A stretch of DNA of 64,000 nucleotides from positions 10,471,768-10,535,767 of the forward strand of contig NC_081337.1 of the NCBI RefSeq assembly GCF_022539665.2, given 5' to 3'. Shown piece by piece: positions 28,801 to 41,800 of the stretch. How positions within the stretch are numbered: the first letter of the stretch is position 1; each line of letters begins with the position of its first letter. This DNA is from Daphnia carinata. Lineage: Eukaryota; Arthropoda; Branchiopoda; Diplostraca; Daphniidae. The position numbers and the translations under genes were made by a program. The notes beneath the pieces were generated by a model. It saw nothing but the letters and a program-made list of their open reading frames with translations, searched no databases and was not told where the DNA came from.

Positions 28801-29961
28801 GGCCGAGACATCAGCAGCATCAGCATCAGCACCAGCGCCTGCCCGCCGAGCCGTTGACGGTCAACGACGAGAGGGATTCGCCCGGTTCGCCCGTCTTCGA
28901 GGAGCTGTTTTTGCCTCCGCCGCAGAAATTCGCGGCTGCTCCTCTTCCTCCGCCGATCGTCGCCAATCCGACGGTCGCTGAGCTCGTCAGCAACAACAAC
29001 AACAACAACAATAAGCGCAACAGCGTCGGAGCGGCCAGTTGTTGTTGTTGCAGCAGTTGCAGCGGCGGGCACAGCCAAAGCAGCGCCGGAGTCAGTTGCA
29101 GTTCGAAATCGACGCCGCGATCCTCGCCCGTCCCGCCCACTTCCTTCCCGGAGACGGTGTTGTACGGGACGCGCGAAGCGCCCGTCCTGGAACGCCACTG
29201 CGTCGAAGGCGGCGAGTTCATCATCGCTTGGCTCTCTCATTCCAACGGTTCCAGCCAATTACAGCAACCAGCTAATCCTTCATCGGGCGGCAATCGAGTG
29301 GGTGCGGCCGCCCTTGTTTCTCCGCCGACCGTAGCGCTGACGTCAGCCGACATGCAGTCGTCCACGTCGTCGAGCCATTCGGCCACGGCCGCGACGGGCG
29401 CCCATCAGGCGGCCGGCAGCGGCAGCAGCAGCAACCGGAGTTTCATCAACAAACCGGCCCGCGGATGGCTCCATTCCGATGTGGTCATTGTCCGCGAGGG
29501 CATCACCTACTTCGTCAGGGTAAACCCATTTTGCATATGAAGGACTTGTCCTTCGTTCGTTCGTTCGTTTCGTTCATTGTATTTCTTTTCTTTTTCTTTG
29601 CTCGGACCGTATCTACACGTGATTTTGTTTGTAGATGATCATCAGAAAAGAGAAGGTCGTTTTGGCTAATAATTAGGGGGGGGGGGGAGGGGGACAAAAA
29701 ATAATAATAAAGATCGGAAGGGGGAGAGAAACGCTAATGCAAGTAGTGTTGCACGTGGGCGGAATCGATCCAGTAGAGGGGTGTGTGTGTGTGTGTGTGC
29801 CAATGCCGATGAGAGAGCGGGAGTCAACAACACGGGCCGTGAGAGGCTTTTGCCTTTGCGCGAACGTTTCCCTCTCTCGCAGTGTGCGTGTGTGGGTTGA
29901 AGATTGAGAAAATCGATGAGAGAGCAGTCTGAAAGTGGGGGGAGGAGGTAACACCCCCTCT

Positions 29962-29992
<31 letters not shown>

Positions 29993-30454
29993 AATTTTTT
30001 TTTTTTTTTTTTGGAGATGGAAGCAATGGGTGGAGTAACGGAAGAGAAGGAAGGCCTGACGAAAAACGGTTGTCGGGAACTATAACCCTCCCCAGTAGGA
30101 TCAATTGAATTGTCGAAGGAAAGAGAAAAGAGCTCGTCATGGAAAGAGAAAGAGCCTTCAAAGATGAATATAAAATAAAAAAAAAAAAAAAAAATGTCGG
30201 AAGGGAGTGTTGAAAAAGAACGGGAATGGTGTGGAACCCACGCATATTGTCACGCAATCTGTGCGGGATGTGTGTGTGTGTGTGTGTCTTGCCGATAAAA
30301 AGTCGAACTCTCCCAAAAAAAAAAAAAAAGAAAAAAAATGTCTGTAGGATCGATCCACCATCACAGTCGCCATTTTTTTTTTCCCCTTCCTTTGGCACCG
30401 GATCATGTCCAGGTACTTTGGTAGGAGGAGCCAAATTTTTGCAAACGTTTTTTT

Positions 30455-30488
<34 letters not shown>

Positions 30489-33400
30489 GATATAACATCC
30501 CCTGTTGCAAGACGATGTTCCCTCAGAGATTGATAAATGTAGTTGCAACTGTCGTGGGTCGATATTGCACGACGGGGGGGGGGGGGGATGGCCAAAAAGT
30601 AATCTGTAAAAGAGAAGGCTTGCAATCGGATGAACGGTAAGAAGAGCAGAAAATAATAGCGTCCGGATGACAACGAAAATCCAGTTGATTTCCAGGGATC
30701 GATCAATAAATGGGGGGAGGGGAACTCTGCAAAGGTATATCCACTCGCGTGTCGTTGGTAGAAAAGAAGCCTGACAAACATTTTGATGCAATAATGAAAT
30801 GAGACCGATCGTCTTGACTTGTAAGCAATGTCGACACACACACACACACTCACGTGAAATGAGATTTATTTGCTTTGCACTATTTGCTACTATGAAATTG
30901 CATTCCTTGTATACCTATGTAATATTATCAATTGATCTTTTACCATCATTTTTTATTTTATTTTAATCAAATACTTGCAGTATATCGGATGTCTGGAAGT
31001 CAACACGTCCATGAAGAGCCTGGATTTCGACACGCGCTCGCAAATTGCCAAGTATGTTTACTCAAAAGCTTTGGTCCATTTTCGTTTGTGTTTGTTGCGT
31101 ATATTTATTATGTCTCTTAAAATTTGTATTTATTTATTATTATTTTTTTTTTTTAATTCAGAGAATGCATCAACATTGTTTGCGAAACAGCCGGCCTCAA
31201 GACGGTCGACAAGAAGCGCAAGGTAAATTACAATGTTTTAATTAACTTCTAAAATGAAGGCGTGAGCCAACGTGAATGAGCCCCGCGGCTAGTGAGGGCC
31301 AGGCCAGTCTCAGGCCCTTTTGCACTCGCTTCTTTGTATTGATTGTATTGATTTTTTCTTTCCCATCTCCCATCCCCCAGCTGCCTAGTTCTGTGACCTC
31401 TCATCTCGTCGTTTTTGCGACTGTGTCACGTCGTGATCTGATTGGCGTTCGCGTCGCCTTATTAGCCATCGCTTTCAAACACGAGCACATCTTAAATTGC
31501 TTTAAAAAAAATATGTTAAACATGTAACAGATATAAGGCACAAAAAGAAAAAGAAAAAGAAAAACTAGTTGAAAAATCAAGTCCGTCTGTGAGCCCGCAA
31601 TTGGGACGATTGGCGCAATCAAAAGCGTTACAGTGGTTCGTGCGGAATAACGGACATTCCGCCCACGCAGCCAATCCCATGCTCGGCTCGTTCGTTTTCC
31701 CTCTCCGCTTCTATGATGTTTGCATCATTGAATCGAATGGTAGCAGCTGTAGATCTTCACGCCCACGTTCTTTTTTTTTTTTGTTATCGTGTTCTTTCAG
31801 CGTTTCGTTCCATCTTTTATATACTTCTCTGTACACACACACACACACTCTTCTTCTTCTTCTTCTTCTTCTTCCTCCTCTTCCTCTTCGTCCAGCTATT
31901 CGCATACCCCCGTCCAACAGCATTAGTCTTTTGTTTTTTTATTGATCGGCACGAGCACAGGGGCAGGTACGGGGCCGATGAAAGATGAGTTTTTCACGAT
32001 GATGGTGTATGTTTTGCAGGTCGACCGGCGGATCCAGCGTATCCTGGGCGACGCCCCTCACATGGAACACGCAGGCAGTGACGTGGCATTGACCATCAGC
32101 AGCGGATGTTTAAGGATCAGCACGCTCGAAGGCAGCGCCGTCGTTGCCTGTCATGACATGCCCAACATTTCCTTTGCTTCCGGCGGAGATCCCGTAAGTC
32201 CCGTTTTTTCTTATCCGCATTAACTAACAGTTTCATATGGTGGTTGGTTTTTCGTTTGTTTTTAATATAAAAGGACACGCTCGATTTCGTCGCCTACGTC
32301 GCCAAGGACACTATCCACGGTCGGGCTTGCTACGTCCTCGAATGCGGAGGTGGGCTGGCGCAGGACGTCATCACCACCATTGGCCAAGCATTTGAATTGC
32401 GTTTCAAGGAATACTTAAAACGAACGCCACGCCCTGCTGGAACTGAATCTGTCCTCGACGGGTACTGATTTTGCATTCATTTCGACTTGGGACACATTTT
32501 TGGCAAAAGATGATTCTTATAAATTCTTTTTAAAATTTCATTTTTTTACACAGACGCGATGCAGTTGGGACGGCCGGCGGGCACAACAGCGCCGGAGCGG
32601 CTCCTCCCCCGTGGTCGCCTGATGATCCCGAGTATTACAATGATTTGCCTGGCAAAGTACCGCCGGATGTCGGACCACCTCCAGTTCCACCGCTGCCCAA
32701 TTATCAGGCTCCATTAGGAGGAGGACCGGTAGCCAGTGGAACGGCTGCTGGAACATTGAAGAAGCCATCAGCGGGTCATCAAGCCAGTAGTGATCGATCG
32801 CGCCACACTGTCGATCTCTCTGACAACTTGATCGATCTGAACGCTGACGTGTCGTCAATGGGCAGAACGGAGACTGGCCTCGCCGGATCGGCTGGATCAA
32901 GCGGCGTTGGAAACATGAGCGGCGCAGTTGTTGGCGGCAATGTCGCCAGCCTGTCGCCTTTTCCCGATCACGAGTACGTCAATGGGATTATGGGATCGAG
33001 CAGCGATTTCAAAAACACTCCCGTCAACAAAGATCCGTTCGATATGCGTAAGTCAACTGGCCCCCTGTTTGGGGTCAAATCAGAAGGGAAAAGAGCTCTG
33101 ACAAATTATTAAAAGCTTGTTGCTAACATCGAACGATAGATCCATTCTCAGCCACACTTCCATCGCCGCTGCCATCGGCCCTGCTTGCGCCTAATACTGG
33201 AACGGGCCGACCCGGTGTCACCCTGCAGCGAGGAGCTACCAAAGCAGGCAAAGCCCGTGTGAGCCCGTTCGAGGCTCAGTTGCTGCAAGAAATTTGGTTT
33301 CACGGACCCATCAGCCGCAAAGAGGCTGAAGATCTTTTGAAACAAGTATGACACCAAAAGATATTGCCATTTTTTTTTTTTTTTTGAACTTTGATTTATA

Positions 33401-33738
33401 TCTCACTCTTCTTCCTTTTTTTTAGGACGGGGATTTCTTGGTACGCGAATCCCAAGGCTCCCAGGGCCAGTATGTACTGACGGGAATGCAATCGGGCCAC
33501 CACAAGCATTTACTGCTCGTTGATCCCGAAGGCGTCGTAAGTTATTATTTTTTGTTAAATCATTGCATTTAAATCGATTAACATTTTTTTTTTTCTCACT
33601 CAGGTCCGCACTAAAGACAGGACTTTCGAGAGCGTCAGCCATTTGATCAACTTCCACCGGAATAACGTTCTGCCCATCATATCGGCCGAGAGTGTTTTGC
33701 TCCTCAAGAGACCCGTTTCTCGTGCGCATCACACATGA
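25861..33738 (+). CDS. Shc: SHC-type adaptor (PTB-CH1-SH2) with very long N-terminal extension
   Basis: Twelve exons with matching phases: 25861-26038, 26409-26798, 27414-28076, 28186-29519, 30981-31051, 31162-31222, 32020-32193, 32274-32461, 32554-33047, 33140-33345, 33426-33536, 33604-33738; 4005 nt, 1334 residues. SHC couples activated receptor tyrosine kinases to Grb2-Sos and Ras at the membrane. The PTB domain is clear around residues 845-1030 ([57 protein letters not shown]). The CH1 linker keeps the tandem phosphotyrosine site [11 protein letters not shown] and a Grb2-type YVNG site. The SH2 domain has [15 protein letters not shown], the FLVRES arginine and a C-terminal [14 protein letters not shown]. 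The first 855 residues have no counterpart in human SHC1: they are Ser/Gly/Pro-rich, with a poly-Gly run in exon 2, His/Gln, Asn and Cys runs in exon 4 and several RSRSLE-like phosphosite motifs. The start at 25861 is inferred from the exon 1 donor and frame. Confidence 0.93.
26601..26652 (+). repeat. GGC/GGT trinucleotide repeat inside SHC exon 2
   Basis: About 17 consecutive glycine codons of the GGN type encode a poly-Gly run in the SHC N-terminal extension. Mixed GGC and GGT codons suggest it is not a very recent expansion. Confidence 0.85.
29932..30012. repeat. G/C hairpin followed by C10-A20-T18 palindrome
   Basis: In the SHC intron after the large fourth exon, a GGGGGGAGGAGG stretch is followed by its near complement, then ten C, twenty A (29975-29994) and eighteen T (29995-30012). 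It can fold into two adjacent hairpins. Homopolymer lengths may be affected by sequencing or assembly. Confidence 0.75.
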
Positions 33739-34942
33739 GAAATGGATGGTCATGTCCCGTTGTGTTACCCCCTACCACGACATTTGTCCTCACTAATACC
33801 GCCCCCCCCCCCCTCTTTTACAAGTATACTAGCACTCCGCCCGGACGTCATGCCATCACGTACACCGTTTTTTTTTTTTCTTTTTTCTCGATATCTGAGA
33901 GCTACAAGAGAAAAGGCGCACAGATCCGATGCCGAATAGACTCGGAAGCTTATTTTTCCTTCCGCATTTCTCAGCACGTACGCACTTGGGAACGGTTCTT
34001 TTGTACAGCAGAAAGACAAGAAAAGAAATATGGAAAACATATCTTTGGACGCGATCTGCGTCAAGCCTCCCTCACTTTCACGATTTAATGCCAACCATTT
34101 GTTATTATTATTATTATTTTTTTTTTTTGCAGTTTTTCAGAAGGGAAGTTATTGTTACTATTATTCTTAATTCACCTTTTTGACGTAGAAATGGGGGAAC
34201 TCGCGCGAGCTCTTTCTCTAAGAGGTCTTTTCTTATTTATAAAAAATAATTCTAATAATGTTTCATGTCGGGGTGGATGCGGGGGGGGGGGGAGTGGGCA
34301 AAAGAAAGGAGCAAAGTAGAAGAGGCCATCGAACGTAACCACGCACAGAATTGGATTGCTCACATTCTCTTTGTTTCCCAACTTTTTCCGACGTTATCAA
34401 AGATGCTTTACTAACGCTGTTGCTCGTCTAACTCGCACATGTGGAAGCCAATGACATCTCGTCTCCACACAAGGAAATTGGAATGTGGTTTGCGTTGGCA
34501 CACACACATACGCACACGAAATCTTGTACGGCCCAATTTCCATCCCGTTTCCCTCTTTATTTTTTTTCCCGTTTTGTTTTTGTTTTTTTGCTCTCCTTGT
34601 TGTAGATAGATGACTTCCCATCAATTTTGGTTGGATAGTGGAGGGAAAGTGGATTCGTCGTCTTCATCATCCCCCGCAGGGAAAGAATAAAGTCCACTAT
34701 CCTCCCCCGCACACTTCAATTGTGCATAATATCGACCACCTCGTCTCCTTACAATTCGACGTCAAGGCGTCACCTTTTGCTGCGCCTGACGTGTACCGTG
34801 GGAGGTTTCGGTCTCCCCTTTGCCCGTGTTCACTGGGAGATGTCTCCTTCCCACGCAATCAAATAGAGCGTCATGGTTGTTGAATTGTTGTTACTGTTGT
34901 TGTCGTGTCGGTTGGTGCTCCTCGCACGCCATACAATTTTTC

Positions 34943-34977
<35 letters not shown>

Positions 34978-36234
34978 GTTGATATTTTTGTGAATGTTGT
35001 TCCAAAGTCCATTTCCTTACCTTGCTTTTCACGCAGACGTTTCGTGACGGCGGTTACCGTTTCGCGTGGCTGAACTGTGGCGCCACGCAACGTCTCCATC
35101 GCTATTTGAAATGTGGCAAATGTTTTTGCTGTCACCAGTAAATTGTGTCCCCTCTTTAACACATGTACACATCCCATATACATATATACATATATTATAT
35201 ATATATATTATATAATACCCATCTTCAAATGCCGTACGTGTAGGACTTACATCAACTCGTTCGTTTCGTGGGGAAAGGAAGAATCAGAGCAAGGCAAACC
35301 AATTGCCTAGGAAATGAAGGTTCTAAGTGGTGGATGACCTGCTCCCTCGCCCCGTATTCCCCCCCTCGTTTCCCTGTCATACTTTCTCGATGCACGAATC
35401 GTTTACTACAAAATGGAGCCCCCAAAAACACCCTTAAGAATCATATCTTTGCGCGTCCGCCGATCGATGCTACGGTCGACAAATCGGGAATTTTGTGAAA
35501 CAAATAATGTACCTTTGTACTGTTTTATATTTGCCTTATGTCTTACCCATTGCTTTCCACACGCAAACAGATATTTAAAACAAAAAAAGTGAAATTTCTA
35601 GATAATGGAAAACCTCCTCCTCTATCTGGTTTATTGTATAACGTCCATGATTATGGATTCCGTGTAGATCTAATCTCTTTTGTGTACTGTATGGAGAATA
35701 ATCATTTTCCTCCTTCGCGTTCCATTGTTTTTTTTTGGTTTTTTCTTTTCTTTTCCACGAGTACCACTACTAAGCTGGAGGGGGAAAATAATAAAAGGAT
35801 TCGACAAAAGTTGTGTCTCTGTTTTTATTGGACATTCTTTCTAGTCTAGTACAAGTCACTTTATAGCAGTTTCTTAACTGAGACAGAGCCATTGGCTTAG
35901 CGAGTATTCACAAATGAGAAGTTTACAAAAAAAAAATACTTTTATTATTTTCGTTCCCGGAATTATCGGATATCCTTGTTCTTGGCAACTTATTTCAGCT
36001 TTAACCAAGGGCTTCATTTGTTGCAACTTGTGAACGTGCTGCATGACTATAAAGTAACACGCGGGAAATAACAAACGAATCAACATTTCAGAAATGTGAC
36101 AACTGTGGATATGGAAAATTCTTAAAAATTTTCTGTAATAGCAGACGCGGCTTAATACTACATGAATGAAAGATCAAAGTTTGAAAATCCTGCCTCTTTT
36201 TTAGATTTATAGGCCACTGTTTGTTTTTGTGAAG
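33739..36234. other. SHC 3' UTR and intergenic region
   Basis: No coding exon is seen. It includes a poly-T tract of about 34 bases near 34940-34976, an AT dinucleotide-like stretch near 35175-35213 and a poly-A signal at 35790-35795. The SHC 3' UTR could extend for up to 2 kb; the promoter of JMJD6 must lie near the right end. Confidence 0.45.
35790..35795 (+). terminator. Candidate distal polyadenylation signal AATAAA, SHC
   Basis: An AATAAA lies about 2.05 kb beyond the SHC stop. An earlier signal could be used instead, so assignment to SHC is tentative. Confidence 0.3.
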
Positions 36235-38055
36235 ATGAGCTTTGATTCACGTGCAAAAAGACGCATTCATGAATCCAAAAAAAAAGCAAGACCAGGTAAT
36301 TGAATCCTTCTGATCTCTTCGCAACCATGTGATGGGCGTCTCTTTGGCTTCCTACGTGACATATACTCGTTTTGCTTCTTGCTCATTTCAGAACTCAATT
36401 CCAGTTCAGCCTGGGTGGAACAATGCTACTACAAAAATTTCAAGCCTTTCACAGTCTTTACTGACAGTGCATTAAGAATCAGTGTTGACAAAGTGAGCCC
36501 ACAAGAGTTTATTGATCGATTTGAGAGGCCCTATTTACCAGTATGAAAACCATTACCTTGTGTCACTTTTGGGAAGTATTAATTATTTTCCTTTTTTTTA
36601 AATTGTAGGTTGTTATTCTTGATGTTCAAAGAGAATGGATGGCAAATTATAAATGGACAATCCAGGCATGCCTTTGAGATTTAAAAAATTTTGTTGTTTA
36701 AACTGATTCTATCAAGTGGTTTTTTTTCATACAGAGGCTAGCCAAAAAGTATCGGAATCAAAAATTTAAATGTGGGGAGGATAATGAAGGATATTCAGTG
36801 AAAATGAAGATGAAATATTATGCACATTACATGCAGAACACCACTGATGACAGCCCATTGTATATATTTGATAGCAGCTATGGTGATGTAAGGACTCACA
36901 TTTCTTATAGAAAAGGTTTTTCAAATTCCTTTATATATGTTTTTTTTTTTTTTCCTTTCTTTTCTTGTTATTCAGCATCCAAGACGAAAGCGCTTTTTGG
37001 AAGACTATGATGTGCCTATCTATTTCAGAGATGATTTGTTTAAATATGCGGGTGAGGAAAAAAGACCTCCATACAGATGGATAGTTGTTGGTCCCGAAAG
37101 ATCTGGAACAGGAATACATATAGATCCTTTAGGTACAAGTGCCTGGAATGCCTTGGTCTTTGGCCACAAACGGTATGTTCAGAATTTCTTGAAAGTGGCA
37201 ACATCAAATCATTGAAATATTAGTTATTTGATCCTTTTTCCATATTCAGGTGGTGCTTATTTCCTACACATACACCGCGTGAGTTGATAAAATTGTCATC
37301 ACAAGAGGGCGGGAAACAACAGGATGAAGCAATTACCTGGTTTAAAATTATTTATCCTAGGACCCAAAGCCCAAGTTGGCCAGTAGAATTTAAACCGGTA
37401 TTTGCCCCTTCATATACTTACCCGTAATTTTCCATGCATTAGTGATCGTAATTCTTGACAGCTTGAAATTATGCAAAAACCAGGGGAAACCGTTTTTGTC
37501 CCTGGAGGTTGGTGGCACGTAGTTCTAAATCTCGATACCACCGTCGCTATCACCCAAAATTTTTGCTCACGTACCAATTTTCCAATAGTTTGGCACAAAA
37601 CGGTCCGTGGAAGACCAAAGTTTTCCCGCAAGTGGTACAAAAGCTTAAAAGTATGAAAGAATCAACAGATTATTTTTGGGTAAATACATCATTCTCGTCT
37701 TGGTTAAATATTTACATAGGTAAACGAACCTGACCTTGCAGTAGTAGCTGACAACGTGAATCTGAATTCGCATACCGGTGTAGCTTCAGACAGCTCCTCA
37801 GATAGCTCAAGTTCTAGTTCCAGTTCATCTGATTCTGAATCAAGCGATGACATGGAAGAAACAAGTATGGATCGAAAAGGCAAACGTGAAGAAAATCGTG
37901 GTAGTATGACCACTGTGCACAAAAAGAAAAGGTTAAAATGATGAAAATATTTTCTTAAATTGTACTTGACGTATATGTATGAATATAGATTTTCTATTTT
38001 TTGGTTTTATATTAGGAGAAAATTAACTCGTACTCCACCACGGGTGATGAACTAA
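36235..38055 (+). CDS. JMJD6: JMJD6, bifunctional arginine demethylase and lysyl hydroxylase
   Basis: Fe(II)/2-oxoglutarate-dependent JmjC oxygenase acting in the nucleus on splicing factors such as U2AF65 and on histone arginines. About nine exons give roughly 390 residues (human 403). The start [20 protein letters not shown] is basic, as in vertebrates. Conserved blocks: [57 protein letters not shown], and the cupin core [20 protein letters not shown] with the H-x-D iron ligands, followed by [16 protein letters not shown] and [12 protein letters not shown] carrying the distal iron histidine. The tail has a poly-Ser stretch, then Asp/Glu, then Lys/Arg-rich residues, matching the nuclear-speckle targeting poly-Ser region of human JMJD6. 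The last exon begins after TTATATTAG near 38016 and ends RTPPRVMN. All key residues are present. Confidence 0.95.
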
Positions 38056-38809
38056 GTGACAATGGCGGTCTTTGGGTAAAATCATCCAGAAAAGATTTCC
38101 AGTTGAATAGATAACTACCATTTTCCTGACAGGCTCTCAGTTTGGTCGGACATACGACCCGAAATTTCCCTCTAATGTTCCCTTTGTACTGTAACTCGGC
38201 AAAATATGATTTGTGATGATAAACATTTTTGCTGCAACTTTTAGTGCTAGAAAATTTTCTGAATTAATGTTGTTTTTTTTTTTTGTTCTTTTTTTAACAG
38301 ATGCCTTGAAAACTGTACCTTGTATCAAGAGTTCAGTGCCTACCGCCAATACAATTTCATAATATACCCTGTATCTGCCAACATGCGTTCTTTTTTTTTT
38401 CTGTCATGAAACTAATAGAATACATTTCAGAATAGACTTCATGAATAGGGGCAAGAGAAATACCAATACATAAAATCTTTTCGTTGAGGTTATTGACTTT
38501 GTCTTCCATGTTCTGAGGAAATTTTTGCAGATTTTAAGAGGAAATACCGGCATAGCGACCGTAGTCAACAGTGTCGATGTGCGTGGCGTGGGCGTGTCCT
38601 GTCGTGATGTGGTGTTCTCTTCTCATTGGTTGTTTTAGACCTGACGGGTTCTTCTTCACGTTAAGACACGTGTAAAATCGTAGCTTCGAGATCAAAATTT
38701 ACGGCTGAAGTAGTGGAGTTGACGTGAGCGGCCGTATTCATTCGGGTTAGTTGGTGATTGCATTTTGTTCTGGTCGGCAACACATTCGTCGGGCTGAACA
38801 CAGCTAATC
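38056..38809 (+). promoter_or_regulatory. GRP94 upstream region with UPR-type element
   Basis: The 754 bp between JMJD6 and GRP94 hold the GRP94 promoter and 5' UTR. TGACGTGA at 38720-38727 matches the ATF6/XBP1 UPR element core TGACGTG. An inverted CCAAT (ATTGG) lies near 38625, and ACACGTGT near 38664. I did not find a perfect ER stress element with the usual 9-base spacing, so UPR control is inferred from family knowledge plus this motif. Confidence 0.45.
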
Positions 38810-41800
38810 ATGGTTTCCACGAAAATTGCTTTATGCCTAATAGGGCTTCTTTTACTTTCTGGTAAGTTTGTCAGTTGAGACGATATTCGTATATACCGGG
38901 TGTAATGCATTCAATCATGTATTGCATTTCGCTTTTCTCAACTTGTTTTTAGCAAATTCTGTAATTATTGTGTGTTCTTTAGCATCTTGTTATGCCCAAG
39001 ATGATGAAGATGTTGCCTCAGAAAATATTGAAATTGACTTGGGTGCTAGCAGAGAAGGTTCCAGAACAGGTAAATCCATTATTTTAAGTCTGTAATGTCA
39101 CAATCATTTGATGGAAAAGTTTGACTAAATAGATGCTGAGGTTGTAAAGAGAGAAGAGGAAGCAATTAAACTTGATGGCTTGAACGTAGCTCAAGTAAAG
39201 GAACTCAGGGAAAAGTCTGAAAAGTTTGCCTTCCAAGCTGAAGTCAACCGCATGATGAAACTTATCATCAACTCTCTGTACCGCAACAAGGAGGTATTTG
39301 TTATACCAAAGGTTTTTTCCTTAATTTAGGCAATTACTAAACATAATTTCTTTATCTTGCAGATCTTTTTGAGAGAGTTGATTTCAAATGCTTCTGATGC
39401 TATTGACAAAATTCGTCTAATGGCACTTACAGATAAAGATGCTTTGGCTGCCACAAGTGAACAAACAATTCGAATCAAGGTAATATAATTTTTTCTAAAT
39501 CACAATCTTTGTATGTGTGTGGTGTGGGTACACCTTCCACATGAACCTAGATTAATAGATGTGCGCATTTTTTATTTTATTTTTATTATAAATTTTTGAA
39601 ATAAAATTTATTTCAAGTGCTTTTTTTTTCATTTTTAGGCTGACAAAGAAAACAATGTTCTTCACATTACTGATACTGGCATTGGCATGACCAAGAATGA
39701 TTTGGTTACCAACCTTGGTACAATTGCTAAATCTGGAACAGCTGATTTCTTGAGCAAAATGCAAAATCCTGAATCAACTGGACAGGACGCTGGGGATCTT
39801 ATTGGACAATTTGGTGTCGGTTTCTATTCAGCATTTTTGGGTAAGGGATACAAATTACTACGTATCATCTGAACTGCTACTAAAGACCAACTATCCTTCA
39901 TTTGTCATATAGTTGCTGATCGAGTTGTTGTAACTTCAAAGAACAACGACGACAAACAATACATTTGGGAATCGGATGCTAACTCTTTTAGCATTGCCGA
40001 AGATCCTCGTGGTAATACTCTCCAGCGCGGTACTCAGATTAGCCTTTATTTGAAGGAAGAAGCCCGAGACTTCCTTGAAGTTGACACCATCCGCAACTTA
40101 GTGCACAAATACTCCCAGTTCATCAACTTCAACATCTACCTATGGACTAGCAAGGTATTGTTTACGTAAAACTGCCTTACCAAATTAAATACGATATTTG
40201 ATTACATTTTCCAGACTGAAGAAGTAGAAGAACCTATTGATGATGAAGCAGAACCAGTTGCAGAGAAAAAAACTGAGGAAGAGGAAGATGCTAAAGTCGA
40301 GGAAGAGGCTGAAGAGAAGAAACCCAAAACTCGCAAGGTTGAAAAGACCACATGGGACTGGGAGTTGTTGAACAATGCCAAGCCAATTTGGACTAGAAAG
40401 TGAATTACTTAAAATTTTCTATCCATTTCACATTTCTTACCTCGTAAAATTATTATAGACCATCGGATGTAGAAGAAAGTGAATATGAGGAGTTCTACAA
40501 AGCAATTACCAAGGACACCCAAAGTCCGCTGGGACATATTCATTTTGTCGCAGAGGGTGAAGTTACTTTCAAATCCCTTCTCTACATCCCCAAAGTTCAG
40601 CCGACGGAAAGTTTTAACAAGTACGGTACCCGTACGGACAACATTAAGGTAAACTAGACTGCAGTAAATGCATTGTTTAAAAAAATCAATTTAATAGGGG
40701 GCTTTTTAAATTATATAGCTCTACGTTCGCCGTGTTTTCATCACCGATGACTTCCAAGACATCATGCCCAATTATTTGAACTTCGTTCGTGGTGTCGTCG
40801 ATTCTGATGATTTGCCGTTGAATGTTTCTCGTGAAACCCTTCAGCAACACAAACTTATCAAAGTTATCCGCAAAAAGCTTATCCGTAAAACGTTGGACAT
40901 GATCAAGAAATTGGACAAGGCTGACCAAGAAAAATTCTGGGCTGAATACTCTACCAAGTACATTTTTCACCATTTACTTCAATGAATTTTCTTACTTTTG
41001 ATTTTATTAATTGAAATTCGAAAATTGTATTTCTTTCTTTTTTTAGCATCAAATTGGGTGTTATCGATGATTCAGCAAACCGATCCCGCCTTGCCAAACT
41101 TCTTCAGTTCCGTTCGTCTGCCCAGAAGGGTTTCGTTACGTTCACCGAGTATGTTGAACGTATGAAAGAGAAGCAGGAAGCTATCTATTTTATTGCCGGT
41201 TCCTCTTTGGATGAAGTTGAAAAGTCCCCGTTCGTCGAACGTCTTGTCAAAAAAGGCTACGAAGTTTTATACCTTACCGAAGCCGTTGACGAGTATTGCA
41301 TTTCTGCACTTCCCGAGTTTGAAGGCAAGAAATTCCAGAACGTGGCCAAGGAAGGTGTCGAGTTGGATGAGGGAGAGGGTGCCAAAGCAAAGCTTGAAGC
41401 CCTGAAGACCCAATTCGAACCTTTGACTAAATGGTTGACTGAAACTGCCCTTAAAGAACACGTAAGTTTTCTTACTTACTAAGGTTAAGGAACTAGATTA
41501 AATGGCAATTGCTATTCTATGTACAAATTTAATTGTAAAAATACTATTCCGGTTAGATTATGACTGCTAAGATATCAAACCGTTTGCACAAATCGCCGAC
41601 CGCACTTGTAGCGTCGCGATGGGGTATAACCGGAAATATGGAACGATTAATGTTGGCAAACTCTCATCAGAAAGCAAATGATATTCAAAGAGAGTAAGTC
41701 GAGAGGGCTAAGGAATCCGTCGGCTTCTGTAAAATGTCGGGGATCTATTTTATGTGTTTGTCCATCGTAGCTGAAGGGAATGTAATACGTTTAAGTCTTA

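Noticed and set aside
28200-29258. Several antisense and shifted open frames inside SHC exon 4
   Set aside because: The exon is GC-rich, so stops are rare in all frames; none has splice support or a family motif, while the sense frame joins in phase to the PTB exons.
29673-30853. Long minus-strand frames of about 390 and 231 codons in an SHC intron
   Set aside because: They run through homopolymers and TG repeats, giving Phe, Lys and Thr-His strings, and have no recognisable domain.
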